Shown here in pieces: positions 8,487 through 16,758 of a DNA stretch of 64,000 nucleotides (within the stretch, counting starts at the first letter, position 1; each line of letters starts with the position of its first letter). The translations under genes and the position numbers were made by a program. The stretch is taken from positions 1-64,000 of the IMG/VR virus record IMGVR_UViG_3300046008_000291; one strand, written 5' to 3'. The stretch comes from a virus. Under the pieces are notes generated by a model. That model was not told the DNA's origin, made no database searches, and saw only the letters and a program-made list of their open reading frames with translations.

Positions 8487-8630
8487 CTACTCCTTGTTAG
8501 CTAATTTTTCAGATAATTTTTGTAGTTTGTCCACTGCTTCACTGTAACGAATCCACGATTCGTGCGCACGACCAAAACAATAACCGATGAACACAAACCA
8601 AACCACGCCTAACCAAAATTGCCATTCCAT
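8487..8630 (-). CDS. Small membrane peptide 2 (47 aa)
   Basis: ATG at 8628-8630, with a GGAG site a few bases upstream. Residues 3-19 (WQFWLGVVWFVFIGYCF) form a transmembrane helix followed by a charged amphipathic tail (KLQKLSEKLANKE). Its end is four bases from the next membrane peptide gene. Possibly a small envelope-acting early protein; function unknown. Confidence 0.6.
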   Translation of the reverse strand: MEWQFWLGVVWFVFIGYCFGRAHESWIRYSEAVDKLQKLSEKLANKE

Positions 8631-8641
8631 ATTAAATCTCC

Positions 8642-8773
8642 TTAGTCTTTACCGCTAGCTAAAAGTATTACGGTAAGTAGGAACCACCAAGCACTCCAAC
8701 CCTGCCAACCTACTAGGTAAACGGTACCTCCTAGTAGGATTAAATTATACATCATTGCCAACAACAGCTTCAT
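8642..8773 (-). CDS. Small membrane peptide 3 (43 aa)
   Basis: ATG at 8771-8773 overlaps the stop codon of the AAA ATPase by one base (TAATG), so it is translationally coupled. Two hydrophobic stretches (about 2-20 and 26-38) with WQGWSAWW between them suggest a membrane hairpin. Unknown function; together with the two following peptides it makes a run of three short membrane proteins in one operon. Confidence 0.55.
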   Translation of the reverse strand: MKLLLAMMYNLILLGGTVYLVGWQGWSAWWFLLTVILLASGKD

Positions 8774-9795
8774 TATGCTGTCTTCATACAAGTTGTACGT
8801 GCCATGCTTTCCCAAGTGTTAGGAAAACTCTTGTATAGCTGTGCTACTTTAATTGCCATACGCAAACTCATCTCACGCATTTTGTTTTTGTTAGCATCTA
8901 AAAAATCAATAATAACATCTTGTCCAACTTCGCTAATGCCCAAGTCACTAAACATCTCACCTTGTTTAGCAATCTGTCTAATACGCAATACTTTATCACG
9001 CATAGTGTCTAATGTCAAATCTAAATAGTGACAACGTGACTGTAATGCTTCTAAGTGATCCTTCAAACGTTGTGACTTAACTGCATCAAATTTTAAGTTA
9101 GTAATAAAAATTACACTACCTTTAAATTGGAAACTGTTAGGAATGTCTTCTTGTTTTAGCACACGAGATTCTGACAACCAGCTAATCTTACGTGACTTGC
9201 CGCTGTCTAACGCACCTTTAAGCAAGTTCAAACTAACATCATCAAATAGTATGCTATCACAGTCATCAAATACAATAACGCTGTTAGCATCACTGTACTC
9301 GTACAATACCTTGTACAAACCAATAGCACTAGCACTACCTTTAACCACAGTGTGTTTAGGTTTTGCATTAGCAATGTTTTGGAATAAGTTTGCTTTGTCA
9401 ATTTGTGCTTCCACAGTATAGCTTTTACCCACACCCGGAGGTCCACTTACAATCATCGCACGTATATCACCGTTCAATACTGCCTTAGTCATTTCGTCAA
9501 GCATTTCAAAACGCAAGCCAATATCAGCAATACGTTCTTCGTCTGACTGTTTGCTAGTTGCGTCTACTTCTTTAGCAGTTACTACACCAGTATACTCGTC
9601 AGCATGTACAAACTCAATGTCTGTAGGACTTTCTACTAATACTCTAATTTTATCTTTACCAAACTGCCCTGTACCATCAACAGTAATAAAGCCGCCTTTA
9701 GCACCAACAGTATAATGTTTTACAAGTGGAAATACTTCGTTTTTAATTTCAGTGTTTCTATAACTACCATTTTTAATTTTAACAAAACCAGTCAT
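8773..9795 (-). CDS. AAA-family ATPase
   Basis: A 340-residue AAA ATPase. Walker A is GPPGVGKS at about 119-126 and Walker B is VIVFDDCD at about 174-181; a sensor-1 like Asn lies in IFITNLKF. The N-terminal 90 residues are beta-rich and may bind substrate. Similar ATPases occur in T4-like marine phages without known function; MoxR-like or clamp-loader-like remodelling is possible. It has its own ribosome-binding site (AGGAGCAATAA before ATG) and a near-perfect early promoter at 9831-9859, and heads the operon that ends with the folate ligase. Confidence 0.75.
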   Translation of the reverse strand: MTGFVKIKNGSYRNTEIKNEVFPLVKHYTVGAKGGFITVDGTGQFGKDKIRVLVESPTDIEFVHADEYTGVVTAKEVDATSKQSDEERIADIGLRFEMLDEMTKAVLNGDIRAMIVSGPPGVGKSYTVEAQIDKANLFQNIANAKPKHTVVKGSASAIGLYKVLYEYSDANSVIVFDDCDSILFDDVSLNLLKGALDSGKSRKISWLSESRVLKQEDIPNSFQFKGSVIFITNLKFDAVKSQRLKDHLEALQSRCHYLDLTLDTMRDKVLRIRQIAKQGEMFSDLGISEVGQDVIIDFLDANKNKMREMSLRMAIKVAQLYKSFPNTWESMARTTCMKTA

Positions 9796-9830
9796 TTATT
9801 GCTCCTTTTGTTGTTTTCTTAGTATTCGTA

Positions 9831-9859
9831 ATTATAGCACCTCTGCGTGTGCTTGTCAA
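9831..9859 (-). promoter_or_regulatory. Sigma-70 early promoter, AAA ATPase to fhs operon
   Basis: Perfect TTGACA (9854-9859), 17-base spacer, perfect TATAAT (9831-9836), about 35 bases ahead of the ATPase start. Confidence 0.85.
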
Positions 9860-9864
9860 GTACT

Positions 9865-10152
9865 TTAGTAGTTAAGTTCGCGGAAGTCTGAATATGGAAT
9901 TGTGTAGTTGTTAGCACGAATAATTGTGACTAACTCTTTGGCCGCCGCGTTGTAAAAACGAGCGAATTGACGAACTTGTAGACCGCTACGTTCACCGTCG
10001 CAGGTTAAGTTCTCTGGGCTTAGATCATTGTCTAAACTATCATACAAATTTTGACAATCACGTTCTGATAAGTTATTAACATCGTAGGTTACATTATTGA
10101 AAATACGTGCCCAAGCATTTTTTTGTTCAATGTATTGTGCTAGATTTTTCAT
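9865..10152 (-). CDS. Small early protein, unknown (95 aa)
   Basis: A 95-residue helical protein starting MKNLAQYIEQKNAW with a GGAG ribosome-binding site. It contains a CDGERSGLQVRQFARFY segment but no recognised motif. It has a dedicated consensus promoter, so it is probably an early protein acting on the host. Function unknown. Confidence 0.6.
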   Translation of the reverse strand: MKNLAQYIEQKNAWARIFNNVTYDVNNLSERDCQNLYDSLDNDLSPENLTCDGERSGLQVRQFARFYNAAAKELVTIIRANNYTIPYSDFRELNY

Positions 10153-10184
10153 TAGTTGCTCCGTGTTGTTAGTGTATGTATAGC

Positions 10185-10213
10185 ATTATACAGTCATTTA
10201 ACCAAAATGTCAA
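10185..10213 (-). promoter_or_regulatory. Sigma-70 early promoter
   Basis: TTGACA (10208-10213), 17-base spacer, TATAAT (10185-10190); drives the 95-residue gene. Confidence 0.85.
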
Positions 10214-10218
10214 CTACT

Positions 10219-10419
10219 TTATTGGGCTAATTTTGTGAAAATACTTTGTTGGAGTTCTGCTACTTCATCGTTTGGTACGTAGAAGTCTGTAGTTGGGTCG
10301 TAATACTCGCCTGCAGGTGCATCGTAGTACAATACGCGACCGTTTGGATAATGGAATGGGCCTTCTAAGCCCTTGCGTGGGCCATATTCTTTGCCATTTT
10401 GAAAAACTGTGTAGGCCAT
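10219..10419 (-). CDS. Small early protein, unknown (66 aa)
   Basis: A 66-residue protein rich in Tyr, Gly and Pro (FQNGKEYGPRKGLEGPFHYP), probably a compact beta fold, with an acidic helix at the C-terminus. It has its own promoter and a ribosome-binding site (AAGGAATAGACAA before ATG). Function unknown. Confidence 0.6.
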   Translation of the reverse strand: MAYTVFQNGKEYGPRKGLEGPFHYPNGRVLYYDAPAGEYYDPTTDFYVPNDEVAELQQSIFTKLAQ

Positions 10420-10450
10420 TTGTCTATTCCTTATTAACTAAACAAATGCT

Positions 10451-10479
10451 ATTATACGTTCTTTTGGGTTAGTTGTCAA
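10451..10479 (-). promoter_or_regulatory. Sigma-70 early promoter
   Basis: TTGACA (10474-10479), 17-base spacer, TATAAT (10451-10456); about 30 bases before the 66-residue gene. Confidence 0.85.
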
Positions 10480-10486
10480 CCGTTAT

Positions 10487-10615
10487 TTAATCACAGTCAG
10501 AGAACGCTTCTATCAAACGTTTGTTACATTCTGTGTCGCCTGGTTGACAGACAGTTGATGGAATAGTTGGTTCTTGTGGTGTAGTTGGTACGGTTGGTTC
10601 TGTAGTAGTCGACAT
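10487..10615 (-). CDS. Small Thr/Pro-rich peptide (42 aa)
   Basis: ATG at 10613-10615 is chosen because AAGGGA lies at a good distance upstream. A longer in-frame version would begin inside or right beside the promoter. The product is a Thr-Pro repeat (TTTEPTVPTTPQEPTIP) followed by a short tail with three Cys. Low complexity suggests an unstructured linker-like peptide. Function unknown. Confidence 0.5.
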   Translation of the reverse strand: MSTTTEPTVPTTPQEPTIPSTVCQPGDTECNKRLIEAFSDCD

Positions 10616-10711
10616 TGTATGTCCCTTGGTTAATTTGTATGGCAATTTTGTCACCATGCAAATATTTAGTTGTTTATGAAAATAATAAGTAGCACCATTC
10701 ACTAAAAACAT

Positions 10712-10740
10712 AGTATACATGAATTTAGTGAAGGTGTCAA
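10712..10740 (-). promoter_or_regulatory. Sigma-70 early promoter
   Basis: TTGACA (10735-10740), 17-base spacer, TATACT (10712-10717); about 100 bases upstream of the Thr/Pro-rich peptide, leaving an untranslated leader. Confidence 0.75.
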
Positions 10741-10743
10741 GCG

Positions 10744-11280
10744 TTATCTTATAGCAACTTTATCGCCACTGTAGAATGTGTGTCCGCCGATGCGATCTAT
10801 TCTTTCAAGACCCCACTTTGGACGTACTCGAGCATTGTGAAAATACAATGCGTCAGAACCGAGTGATTCTAATCTAAGTCCGTCAAGTAATACCTTACGT
10901 GCAATTTCCTGACTTTCCTTCCATGCTTTAGAATATACTCGTCGACCTTTAGCCAACGGATCACATACCCACGAGAACTGACATATAGTTTTGTCTGCTA
11001 CTTGAGTTTTTTGATGTACAACCCCGCATATGGTTGATGGGAATTTACCATTGTTAGCTCTATTGATGGTTACCTGAGCTACTGCTACTTTGCCGTTAAA
11101 ACTTTCACTACCGGCTTCATGGTAAATGTTTTGTGCTAGACACGTTAATTGTCGTTGCGTTGATGCGTTTATTTCTTCATTTGCTTGCGCAGATGTTGTT
11201 ACTGTTACTGCTATTACAACAATGGACAGATTTGCCCAGGTTAGTAAATTTCTGTGAAACAATCGTGAGATTGATCGCAT
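10744..11280 (-). CDS. SleB-type cell-wall hydrolase (endolysin)
   Basis: A 178-residue exported peptidoglycan hydrolase of the SleB / Hydrolase_2 family. Residues 1-33 form a signal or signal-arrest segment (basic RLFHR, hydrophobic core SIVVIAVTVTT, then AQA). The mature domain has the family block CLAQNIYHEAGSESFNGKVA with the catalytic Glu in YHEA, then NRANNGKFPSTICGVV and CQFSWVCD. Such enzymes cleave glycan strands in the periplasm. An N-terminal export signal would let it reach the wall by Sec without a classical holin. It probably acts as the phage lysin. Confidence 0.85.
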   Translation of the reverse strand: MRSISRLFHRNLLTWANLSIVVIAVTVTTSAQANEEINASTQRQLTCLAQNIYHEAGSESFNGKVAVAQVTINRANNGKFPSTICGVVHQKTQVADKTICQFSWVCDPLAKGRRVYSKAWKESQEIARKVLLDGLRLESLGSDALYFHNARVRPKWGLERIDRIGGHTFYSGDKVAIR

Positions 11281-11321
11281 AGCGTTTCCTCCTGTTTAGT
11301 TTTGTCTTTAGGTTGTCGGCC

Positions 11322-11558
11322 TTAAGAATTGATGTCAGCAAGTGCCTTTTCGATGCTGACATAATATTGGCATGATCGTGTGTTCATATCTTTAATCATT
11401 ACCAAGTCATAATCATCAAATGGTGCACGGGTAATCTGTGTGCTTGATGTGTGTCTATGACATTTTTCTCGCTTTGCGCAATATCTTCCTGCGCAATAGT
11501 AAGTTCTTGCTTCTGTACTACTTATATCTGCTACTGTCATTACCTTAGATTTCGTCAT
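11322..11558 (-). CDS. Small Cys-rich protein, unknown (78 aa)
   Basis: A 78-residue protein with a CAGRYCAKREKCHRH cluster (about residues 22-36) that could bind a metal, followed by a helical C-terminus. A GGAG site precedes the start. Position suggests an early or lysis-region gene. Function unknown. Confidence 0.55.
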   Translation of the reverse strand: MTKSKVMTVADISSTEARTYYCAGRYCAKREKCHRHTSSTQITRAPFDDYDLVMIKDMNTRSCQYYVSIEKALADINS

Positions 11559-11638
11559 CTGAATCCTCCGAAGGTATAGTATATAGTTAAAGTTTGATCT
11601 TGTTTACTGTATACTTTACTAGATGCAGATTAGGATAA

Positions 11639-12472
11639 CTACTCTAATCCCAAAATCGCCGGATGTTGTCGTAGTAAGCTATTTCTATAATGGTTCCAAA
11701 TGTTGTACAATTCATCACTATTATGTTCATTTATCAGTACTTTTAGGCTAGATAATGCTCGTAAATCGCCCAAATATGGCTTATATTTTTCCGGCACAGT
11801 TTCAGACGTATATTGGTAGCCAAGTGCAGAAATCTGCTCTAAATCAATAAATGTAGGAATTAATCTTTCAATCAAAAATGTAAAGTTTGGTAATGTTTTA
11901 TCATGTGCATAGTTGCTCAACCCTGCACCAAATACCTGATGTTTAAACACAGGATCCTTTTCTGCTTCTGTAAATAGTCGACGTGAAAACGTCATAAATC
12001 TTTCCCAGAATGATCTGCTACCAACAATATAATTTGCAAACATTGTGCAGTTGCGATCAAGTACCATGCTTTTTACATCAACATCTTCATAACCAAGTTT
12101 AGTTAAAAAGCTATTGCCAATTGTAGATATGTTAGGATGATATAGATCACCTTGTTCCCAGCTATTAGCAAATACTGCTTCGTTAACTATACATGGATTA
12201 ACAAAATAAACATCAGCGCCGGGATTACTTGTAATAAAGTCAATAAATTGTTGACCTGACAGGTTAGTTTTTTCTTTGAACTTCCAAGACACAAATCCCC
12301 AGTAGTCTAATCCCTGTGCCAGAATGTTTTCGTATTCTCTATCCCACACGTCCCACTCACGTAATTCTGGACGAGGGTTCGCTGTATTATCCAATGGAGT
12401 AAACGCAGGATCGCAGTGCTGTTTTAATTCTGGCTTAAAGTATATTTGAAAAATTTTCATGTTTGTCGACAT
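11639..12472 (-). CDS. Glycan-cassette protein, unknown (277 aa)
   Basis: Last gene of the glycan cassette. The protein is soluble, with DVWDREYENILAQGLDYWGFVSWKF near the N-terminus and a central GSRSFWERFMTFSRRLF block. It resembles uncharacterised proteins in capsule and surface-glycan loci. I see no clear nucleotide-sugar DxD site, so glycosyltransferase is only a possibility. It overlaps the upstream gene by 38 bases; a second ATG four codons in is an alternative start. Confidence 0.5.
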   Translation of the reverse strand: MSTNMKIFQIYFKPELKQHCDPAFTPLDNTANPRPELREWDVWDREYENILAQGLDYWGFVSWKFKEKTNLSGQQFIDFITSNPGADVYFVNPCIVNEAVFANSWEQGDLYHPNISTIGNSFLTKLGYEDVDVKSMVLDRNCTMFANYIVGSRSFWERFMTFSRRLFTEAEKDPVFKHQVFGAGLSNYAHDKTLPNFTFLIERLIPTFIDLEQISALGYQYTSETVPEKYKPYLGDLRALSSLKVLINEHNSDELYNIWNHYRNSLLRQHPAILGLE

Positions 12473-13220
12473 AATATGCTAGTTCCTTAGATATATCTCT
12501 TGCTCGAGGAACAAATTCGTTCTCAAGTCTATAGTTTAATGTTTCTTTGTTTGTAATGTGATGATATCCCCAACCGCGTTGACGGTCTAATAGAGGTATT
12601 TGTGTTTGTATTTGCAGTTTACGTGCAATACCATCTTCATCAAACGGACACCATCCATAATATAATATAGCCAACTTATCTGTAGTATAGAAGTTGTAGT
12701 GACGTCCGGGAGCCATACAATCACCAGTGGTTGATATTGGATAAGGCACGTGTCCTTTGTGTAGTCGTCTGGCACGACGTTCTAAGAATGCCTGATTGCT
12801 GTCGCTGAATACAAAGCCATGATGTTTTTGTTTGTACAAGGGCAGGTCGTGTGTAACAGTCTGCTCTCTATCGGTGTCTACCATAAAGATACTTGGTACT
12901 AGTATATGTTCAGGACCACGGTCATCCATTGCTGTGTAATCACCAATTAGCTGTTCTGTTACATTAAGACAAATCTTCCAACCTTCAATGCCAGCTTCAA
13001 TGTCGTTGACTTCTACATCAATTAAGTCTGCTTGAAAGTTTGGGTTACGACTAGTTACAATATCCCATGTAGGACAGATCTCTCGAATGATGTCACGACT
13101 ACGATCAGTGCTGTGATAGTCAATCATCACGCCGTGGTCAAATATCTGCTTATGATGATTAAGGAACCACGGTAATAGATATTCTTCATTGTAAAAATGA
13201 CAAAGTAAGGTCTTACGCAT
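12435..13220 (-). CDS. Family 2-like glycosyltransferase
   Basis: A 261-residue protein with a GT2/GT92-like beginning: LLCHFYNEEYLLPWFLNHH, then DYHSTDRSRDIIRE, the nucleotide-binding pattern of GT-A enzymes that transfer sugars from NDP-sugars. FMVDTDRE (around 112-119) is a DxD candidate for metal binding. It is cotranscribed with sugar-modifying enzymes and starts at the last base of the methyltransferase gene. Donor and acceptor unknown. Confidence 0.7.
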   Translation of the reverse strand: MRKTLLCHFYNEEYLLPWFLNHHKQIFDHGVMIDYHSTDRSRDIIREICPTWDIVTSRNPNFQADLIDVEVNDIEAGIEGWKICLNVTEQLIGDYTAMDDRGPEHILVPSIFMVDTDREQTVTHDLPLYKQKHHGFVFSDSNQAFLERRARRLHKGHVPYPISTTGDCMAPGRHYNFYTTDKLAILYYGWCPFDEDGIARKLQIQTQIPLLDRQRGWGYHHITNKETLNYRLENEFVPRARDISKELAYYVDKHENFSNIL

Positions 13221-14434
13221 TATTCTACACTGATAGTTGGGAAGTAACGAACGAACACATCTTCTGTATTATCACGTTTAGTTTTAATATTGCGTTTAAT
13301 TTCATTAAAGAAATTCCAAGCCAATGGAACAAATGCTACGTTAAGATCTGCGCACTCATCTAACATATCAATTGACACCACAGGAATATGCATGCCCGGA
13401 CTGAAAAGACCCTGCTTCATCGGATTGTCATCAATAATAAAGTCTAATGTAATGTTGCCAAAGTTAAGTAATGTCATACCTTTGGCTGCCGCGCCATAAC
13501 CAGCAATAACAAATCCTTCTGCACGATAGGCCACAATAGTATCTTTAAGATCTTGTACTACTTGCTGTGCTCGACGAGCATACTCTACATAAGTCTGTGG
13601 ATCTTGTAAACCTGCGGCACGTTCTTCTGCTAGTACCTGTTCAACTTTGCCATCTGTACTAGGATGTTTACTAAACACAAACACATAGCTGTTACCATGG
13701 ATAGGTGTTTTAGTAATATCAATTAAGTTTAAGCCTGCACGTTTTGCCAGTTCATTCATGCTGTTGGCACAGAAGAAACTTAGGTGCTCGTGGTAGATAG
13801 TATCAAACTCATTGTTCTTAACCATGTCTGCTTGACTAGTTTGAATGAACAATACGCTACTATCGTGCATGATTTCTTTACATTGCTGTAAGAACTCTAA
13901 TGGATAGCTGTTATGTGCAAATACATTCTGCGCATTGATGATATCAATGTTTTTGGCTTTCAATCCTTCTACATGAGCCGCTGTAAAGTAATCTAAGATA
14001 ACTTCGTGATTCTTACTGCTAATTGGATGTAGGTTTGTAGCTGGGTCAACACCATAAGTTGTTAAGCCAACCTTTTTAAATGAATCTAACTGTGTGCCAT
14101 CATTACACGCAATGTCTAATACACTGGTTGGCTTCTCCGAAAAGAATTCAAATGAGTAGTTAGCAAACCAATCAAAGTAATCTTTAAGTGTTTGGCTAGT
14201 GCCGCTTACATACAAATAGTTACGGAATAATAAGTCAGGATCAACTGCATGACTTAACTGCAAGTGACTACATTCTGTACAACGATTAAGTTTTAACGGA
14301 AATATTAATTCTGGCGTTTCTGGTGATTCTAAGAAACTATTGGCCATTGGTTGTTCACCAAGGTCTAAGGTTGGTTCTAAATGCTTACTGCCACAGCACA
14401 GGCATTCAGTTAATTCTTTCGCGTTATCGGTCAT
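13220..14434 (-). CDS. NDP-hexose C-methyltransferase-like enzyme
   Basis: A 404-residue protein with the architecture of sugar C-methyltransferases (TylCIII/NovU type). It has an N-terminal zinc-binding CLCCGSKHL and CTEC (four Cys), a SAM domain with VLDIACNDGTQLDSF (about 104-118), and a C-terminal domain with GYGAAAKGMTLLNF, which is typical of the family. It would add a methyl group to a keto sugar from the dehydratase encoded two genes upstream. It overlaps the epimerase gene by 11 bases. Confidence 0.8.
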   Translation of the reverse strand: MTDNAKELTECLCCGSKHLEPTLDLGEQPMANSFLESPETPELIFPLKLNRCTECSHLQLSHAVDPDLLFRNYLYVSGTSQTLKDYFDWFANYSFEFFSEKPTSVLDIACNDGTQLDSFKKVGLTTYGVDPATNLHPISSKNHEVILDYFTAAHVEGLKAKNIDIINAQNVFAHNSYPLEFLQQCKEIMHDSSVLFIQTSQADMVKNNEFDTIYHEHLSFFCANSMNELAKRAGLNLIDITKTPIHGNSYVFVFSKHPSTDGKVEQVLAEERAAGLQDPQTYVEYARRAQQVVQDLKDTIVAYRAEGFVIAGYGAAAKGMTLLNFGNITLDFIIDDNPMKQGLFSPGMHIPVVSIDMLDECADLNVAFVPLAWNFFNEIKRNIKTKRDNTEDVFVRYFPTISVE

Positions 14435-15350
14435 ACTCTTTTTCCCATTGATATGTCATGTAATTGTCGCGGCGTTCAACGTGTGATTCCGCATATCTTT
14501 TTTTTAGACTAGTAACTATTGTACTAGGTGTTTCAGTAAATGTAAAGTCAAATGTCTTCTGAAATAATGTAGTATCTAGTCCAAAGTCATATGCGTTAGC
14601 AGTAACTCCTCGGTCAACTACAGGCACGGCTAGTTCCTCGGCTACAGTGGTAGCAATATATTCAACGGTAGCGTTGAAACTAGCCATGTTGTAGATACCC
14701 GCTTGTGGACGTTCAATACAGTGTGCTATACCTCGACATAGATCTTCAATGCCTAATAGGGCACGATTGATATGCTTGTTTGTTACAGTAATTTTACCTT
14801 GTGTGTTAGCCGCATTATACATAGCATTGATCATAACATCGGCACGTAGGTTAGGTGCCCAACCGTTGACTGTACCAAAGCGTAGACCCATTATGGTATG
14901 TCCGTTACTGATAGCAATCTTAGCTTCTAAGTCTAAAGTATATTTGGTAATGTCGTAATTGTTTACAGGGATAAACTGTCGATTTTCTTCAGTAAACAAT
15001 TGCCCTGGCAGACTGTTACCGTATACGCTTGCTGAACTAGCGTAGATCAACGGAATATTTTTATGTGACAATTTGTCTATTAGATCAGTAAAATTAGTAA
15101 CATTGTTTAACCAAGGACTTTTTATATCGCCGACACAACTAGCCACACTGCTATGCCCTGCTAGTAATACCACAGCGTCAAACGTTGACATGTAGTCTAC
15201 GGTTAATTTATGATAGTCAGTTCTATTAGACGTTTCATCATAGTTGTACCAGCAACAGTCTACACTTTCTACAGTGTAGGTCTGTGCCAATACTTGCCTT
15301 AGTCTAGATCCAACATAACCATTACCGCCAATGATTAAGATGTTTTTCAT
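14424..15350 (-). CDS. NAD-dependent sugar epimerase/dehydratase
   Basis: An extended short-chain dehydrogenase of 308 residues. The nucleotide-binding GGNGYVGSRL is at about residues 8-17. The catalytic Tyr-Lys pair is in NNYDITKYTLD (YxxxK), and Ser is in ASSASVYGNS. Likely a nucleotide-sugar epimerase or reductase acting after the 4,6-dehydratase in the same cassette. Confidence 0.8.
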   Translation of the reverse strand: MKNILIIGGNGYVGSRLRQVLAQTYTVESVDCCWYNYDETSNRTDYHKLTVDYMSTFDAVVLLAGHSSVASCVGDIKSPWLNNVTNFTDLIDKLSHKNIPLIYASSASVYGNSLPGQLFTEENRQFIPVNNYDITKYTLDLEAKIAISNGHTIMGLRFGTVNGWAPNLRADVMINAMYNAANTQGKITVTNKHINRALLGIEDLCRGIAHCIERPQAGIYNMASFNATVEYIATTVAEELAVPVVDRGVTANAYDFGLDTTLFQKTFDFTFTETPSTIVTSLKKRYAESHVERRDNYMTYQWEKEYDR

Positions 15351-16090
15351 TAGTCAATAATCATCATGCCATTTGGAGCAATGTTGCCTTGTAGGCCAAC
15401 TGTGTCCAATTCAACTAACTTGGCTGATGGCACAAACTTTGCCATACTGTGTTCAACATCAATATATTTTCCTTGATTAAAGGTGGCAAACATATTTTGT
15501 AGAATATTTTGAAACAGTTGAATAGTATCAGCAAACAAACTAGGAGTAAACGACCATAGGCGAGTTTGTAACATAGTAGTTACACCGGTATCAGCTGAGT
15601 TAATCCAGCTGGCCTGTGCTCGTTTAAACACATATTTGTCAGCAGTAACATCATTATCAAATTTAGTAATATCAAACTTATCAGTTAATTGATAACGTCC
15701 ACTAAGTTTAAATATTCTCGACGAGTTTGCAATAACTTCCATTATCTCAGGATTAGATGACATGTAAGTAAGCGCCTTGTGCATACCAACACATTCCATT
15801 GAATTTTTACCAATGTCATAATTTGTAATATTGTTATGGAAATGTTGTATGTCTAGGTCGTCGCTGTTATCGATATAATAATCAACTTGATCAATTAGTT
15901 CATTTAATTCTACACTGTCATCTGCCTGTACCGCAACTGTGCTATTATCAATTAAAATAATAGTACAATCTGGTATGTATTTCTTGGCACTTTTAACTGT
16001 ATCTAATGTTTGTTGTATACGTTGTTTAGCATCGTATATACCATAGTTAGTATATACTGCTGATGTAATTAAAACTGTTTGTTTACTCAT
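15350..16090 (-). CDS. Glycan-cassette protein, glycosyltransferase-like (246 aa)
   Basis: A 246-residue protein. It starts with a Rossmann-like strand (TVLITSAVYTNYG), followed by a helix and a DCTIILIDNST strand, reminiscent of GT-A transferases. A later IFKLSGRYQLTDKFD segment is seen in uncharacterised surface-glycan proteins. No firm family assignment. It shares a base with the epimerase and overlaps the methyltransferase by 4 bases. Confidence 0.5.
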   Translation of the reverse strand: MSKQTVLITSAVYTNYGIYDAKQRIQQTLDTVKSAKKYIPDCTIILIDNSTVAVQADDSVELNELIDQVDYYIDNSDDLDIQHFHNNITNYDIGKNSMECVGMHKALTYMSSNPEIMEVIANSSRIFKLSGRYQLTDKFDITKFDNDVTADKYVFKRAQASWINSADTGVTTMLQTRLWSFTPSLFADTIQLFQNILQNMFATFNQGKYIDVEHSMAKFVPSAKLVELDTVGLQGNIAPNGMMIID

Positions 16091-16758
16091 ATTGGTGTAC
16101 TCGTGACTAATTCAGTTGGGCGTTTGCCATCTTTGTCTAATACTACAATACTATCATAGAAATGTTGTCCTGAAAGATCTTTATAAAAGTCGGCAAACAT
16201 CATATTATCTGGGTGACGATCTAAATCTTTGTAGTAATTAACATTCATAGTGTCGGTAATTTGTTTAGCATAGTTTAAAAACGTGCTAGGTACTCGAATA
16301 CCGCCACTATACTCTGGCCAATAGTTAGTGTGTGTATCTTCACACAGATAAACACCGCCGGGAGTAATACTCGACCAAACCTTTTGTAAGGTTAGGATTT
16401 GATGACTGCATACATGACTACCATCGTCAATGAACACATCAATGTTTGGGTACTCAGTTAAGAACTTGTCCCAAAATGCCGGATCTGCCTGGCTACCGTT
16501 TACCTGTATACAACCAGGAGTCTGGTGCTCTAATTTGAAAGAATTCGGATCAATGTCAATACCAACAATAGTAGCACCTTCACCAAAATACTTTTTCCAC
16601 ATTTCAGCACTGCCACCGCGGCAAATACCAACTTCAACTACTACTGGCTTCTTGCCAACAAACTTAGCAAAGTGTTGTTCATAGATATCAAAGTAGTGGC
16701 TCCACTTACCGCAGTGTAGATCCAAATTATCAAATATTTCTCTTAGCATCGTAACCAT
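16087..16758 (-). CDS. SAM-dependent O-methyltransferase (macrocin type)
   Basis: A 223-residue class I methyltransferase. The SAM motif is VVVEVGICRGGSAEMW (about 35-50), the acidic second strand is IVGIDIDP, and a metal-binding pair is in DVFIDDGSHVCSHQ, as in TylF/macrocin O-methyltransferases and cephalosporin-hydroxylase-like proteins. It probably methylates a sugar hydroxyl. It overlaps the dehydratase gene by 16 bases. Confidence 0.75.
   Translation of the reverse strand: MVTMLREIFDNLDLHCGKWSHYFDIYEQHFAKFVGKKPVVVEVGICRGGSAEMWKKYFGEGATIVGIDIDPNSFKLEHQTPGCIQVNGSQADPAFWDKFLTEYPNIDVFIDDGSHVCSHQILTLQKVWSSITPGGVYLCEDTHTNYWPEYSGGIRVPSTFLNYAKQITDTMNVNYYKDLDRHPDNMMFADFYKDLSGQHFYDSIVVLDKDGKRPTELVTSTPI

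Noticed and set aside
11177-11362. A 61-codon minus-strand frame overlapping the endolysin start
   Set aside because: It overlaps the signal peptide of the SleB-like gene in another frame, and its composition is not protein-like.
11570-11600. A possible sigma-70 promoter before the Cys-rich gene at 11558
   Set aside because: There is a TATACT-like -10, but the sequence 17 bases upstream (TAAACA) is a poor -35, so it was not listed.
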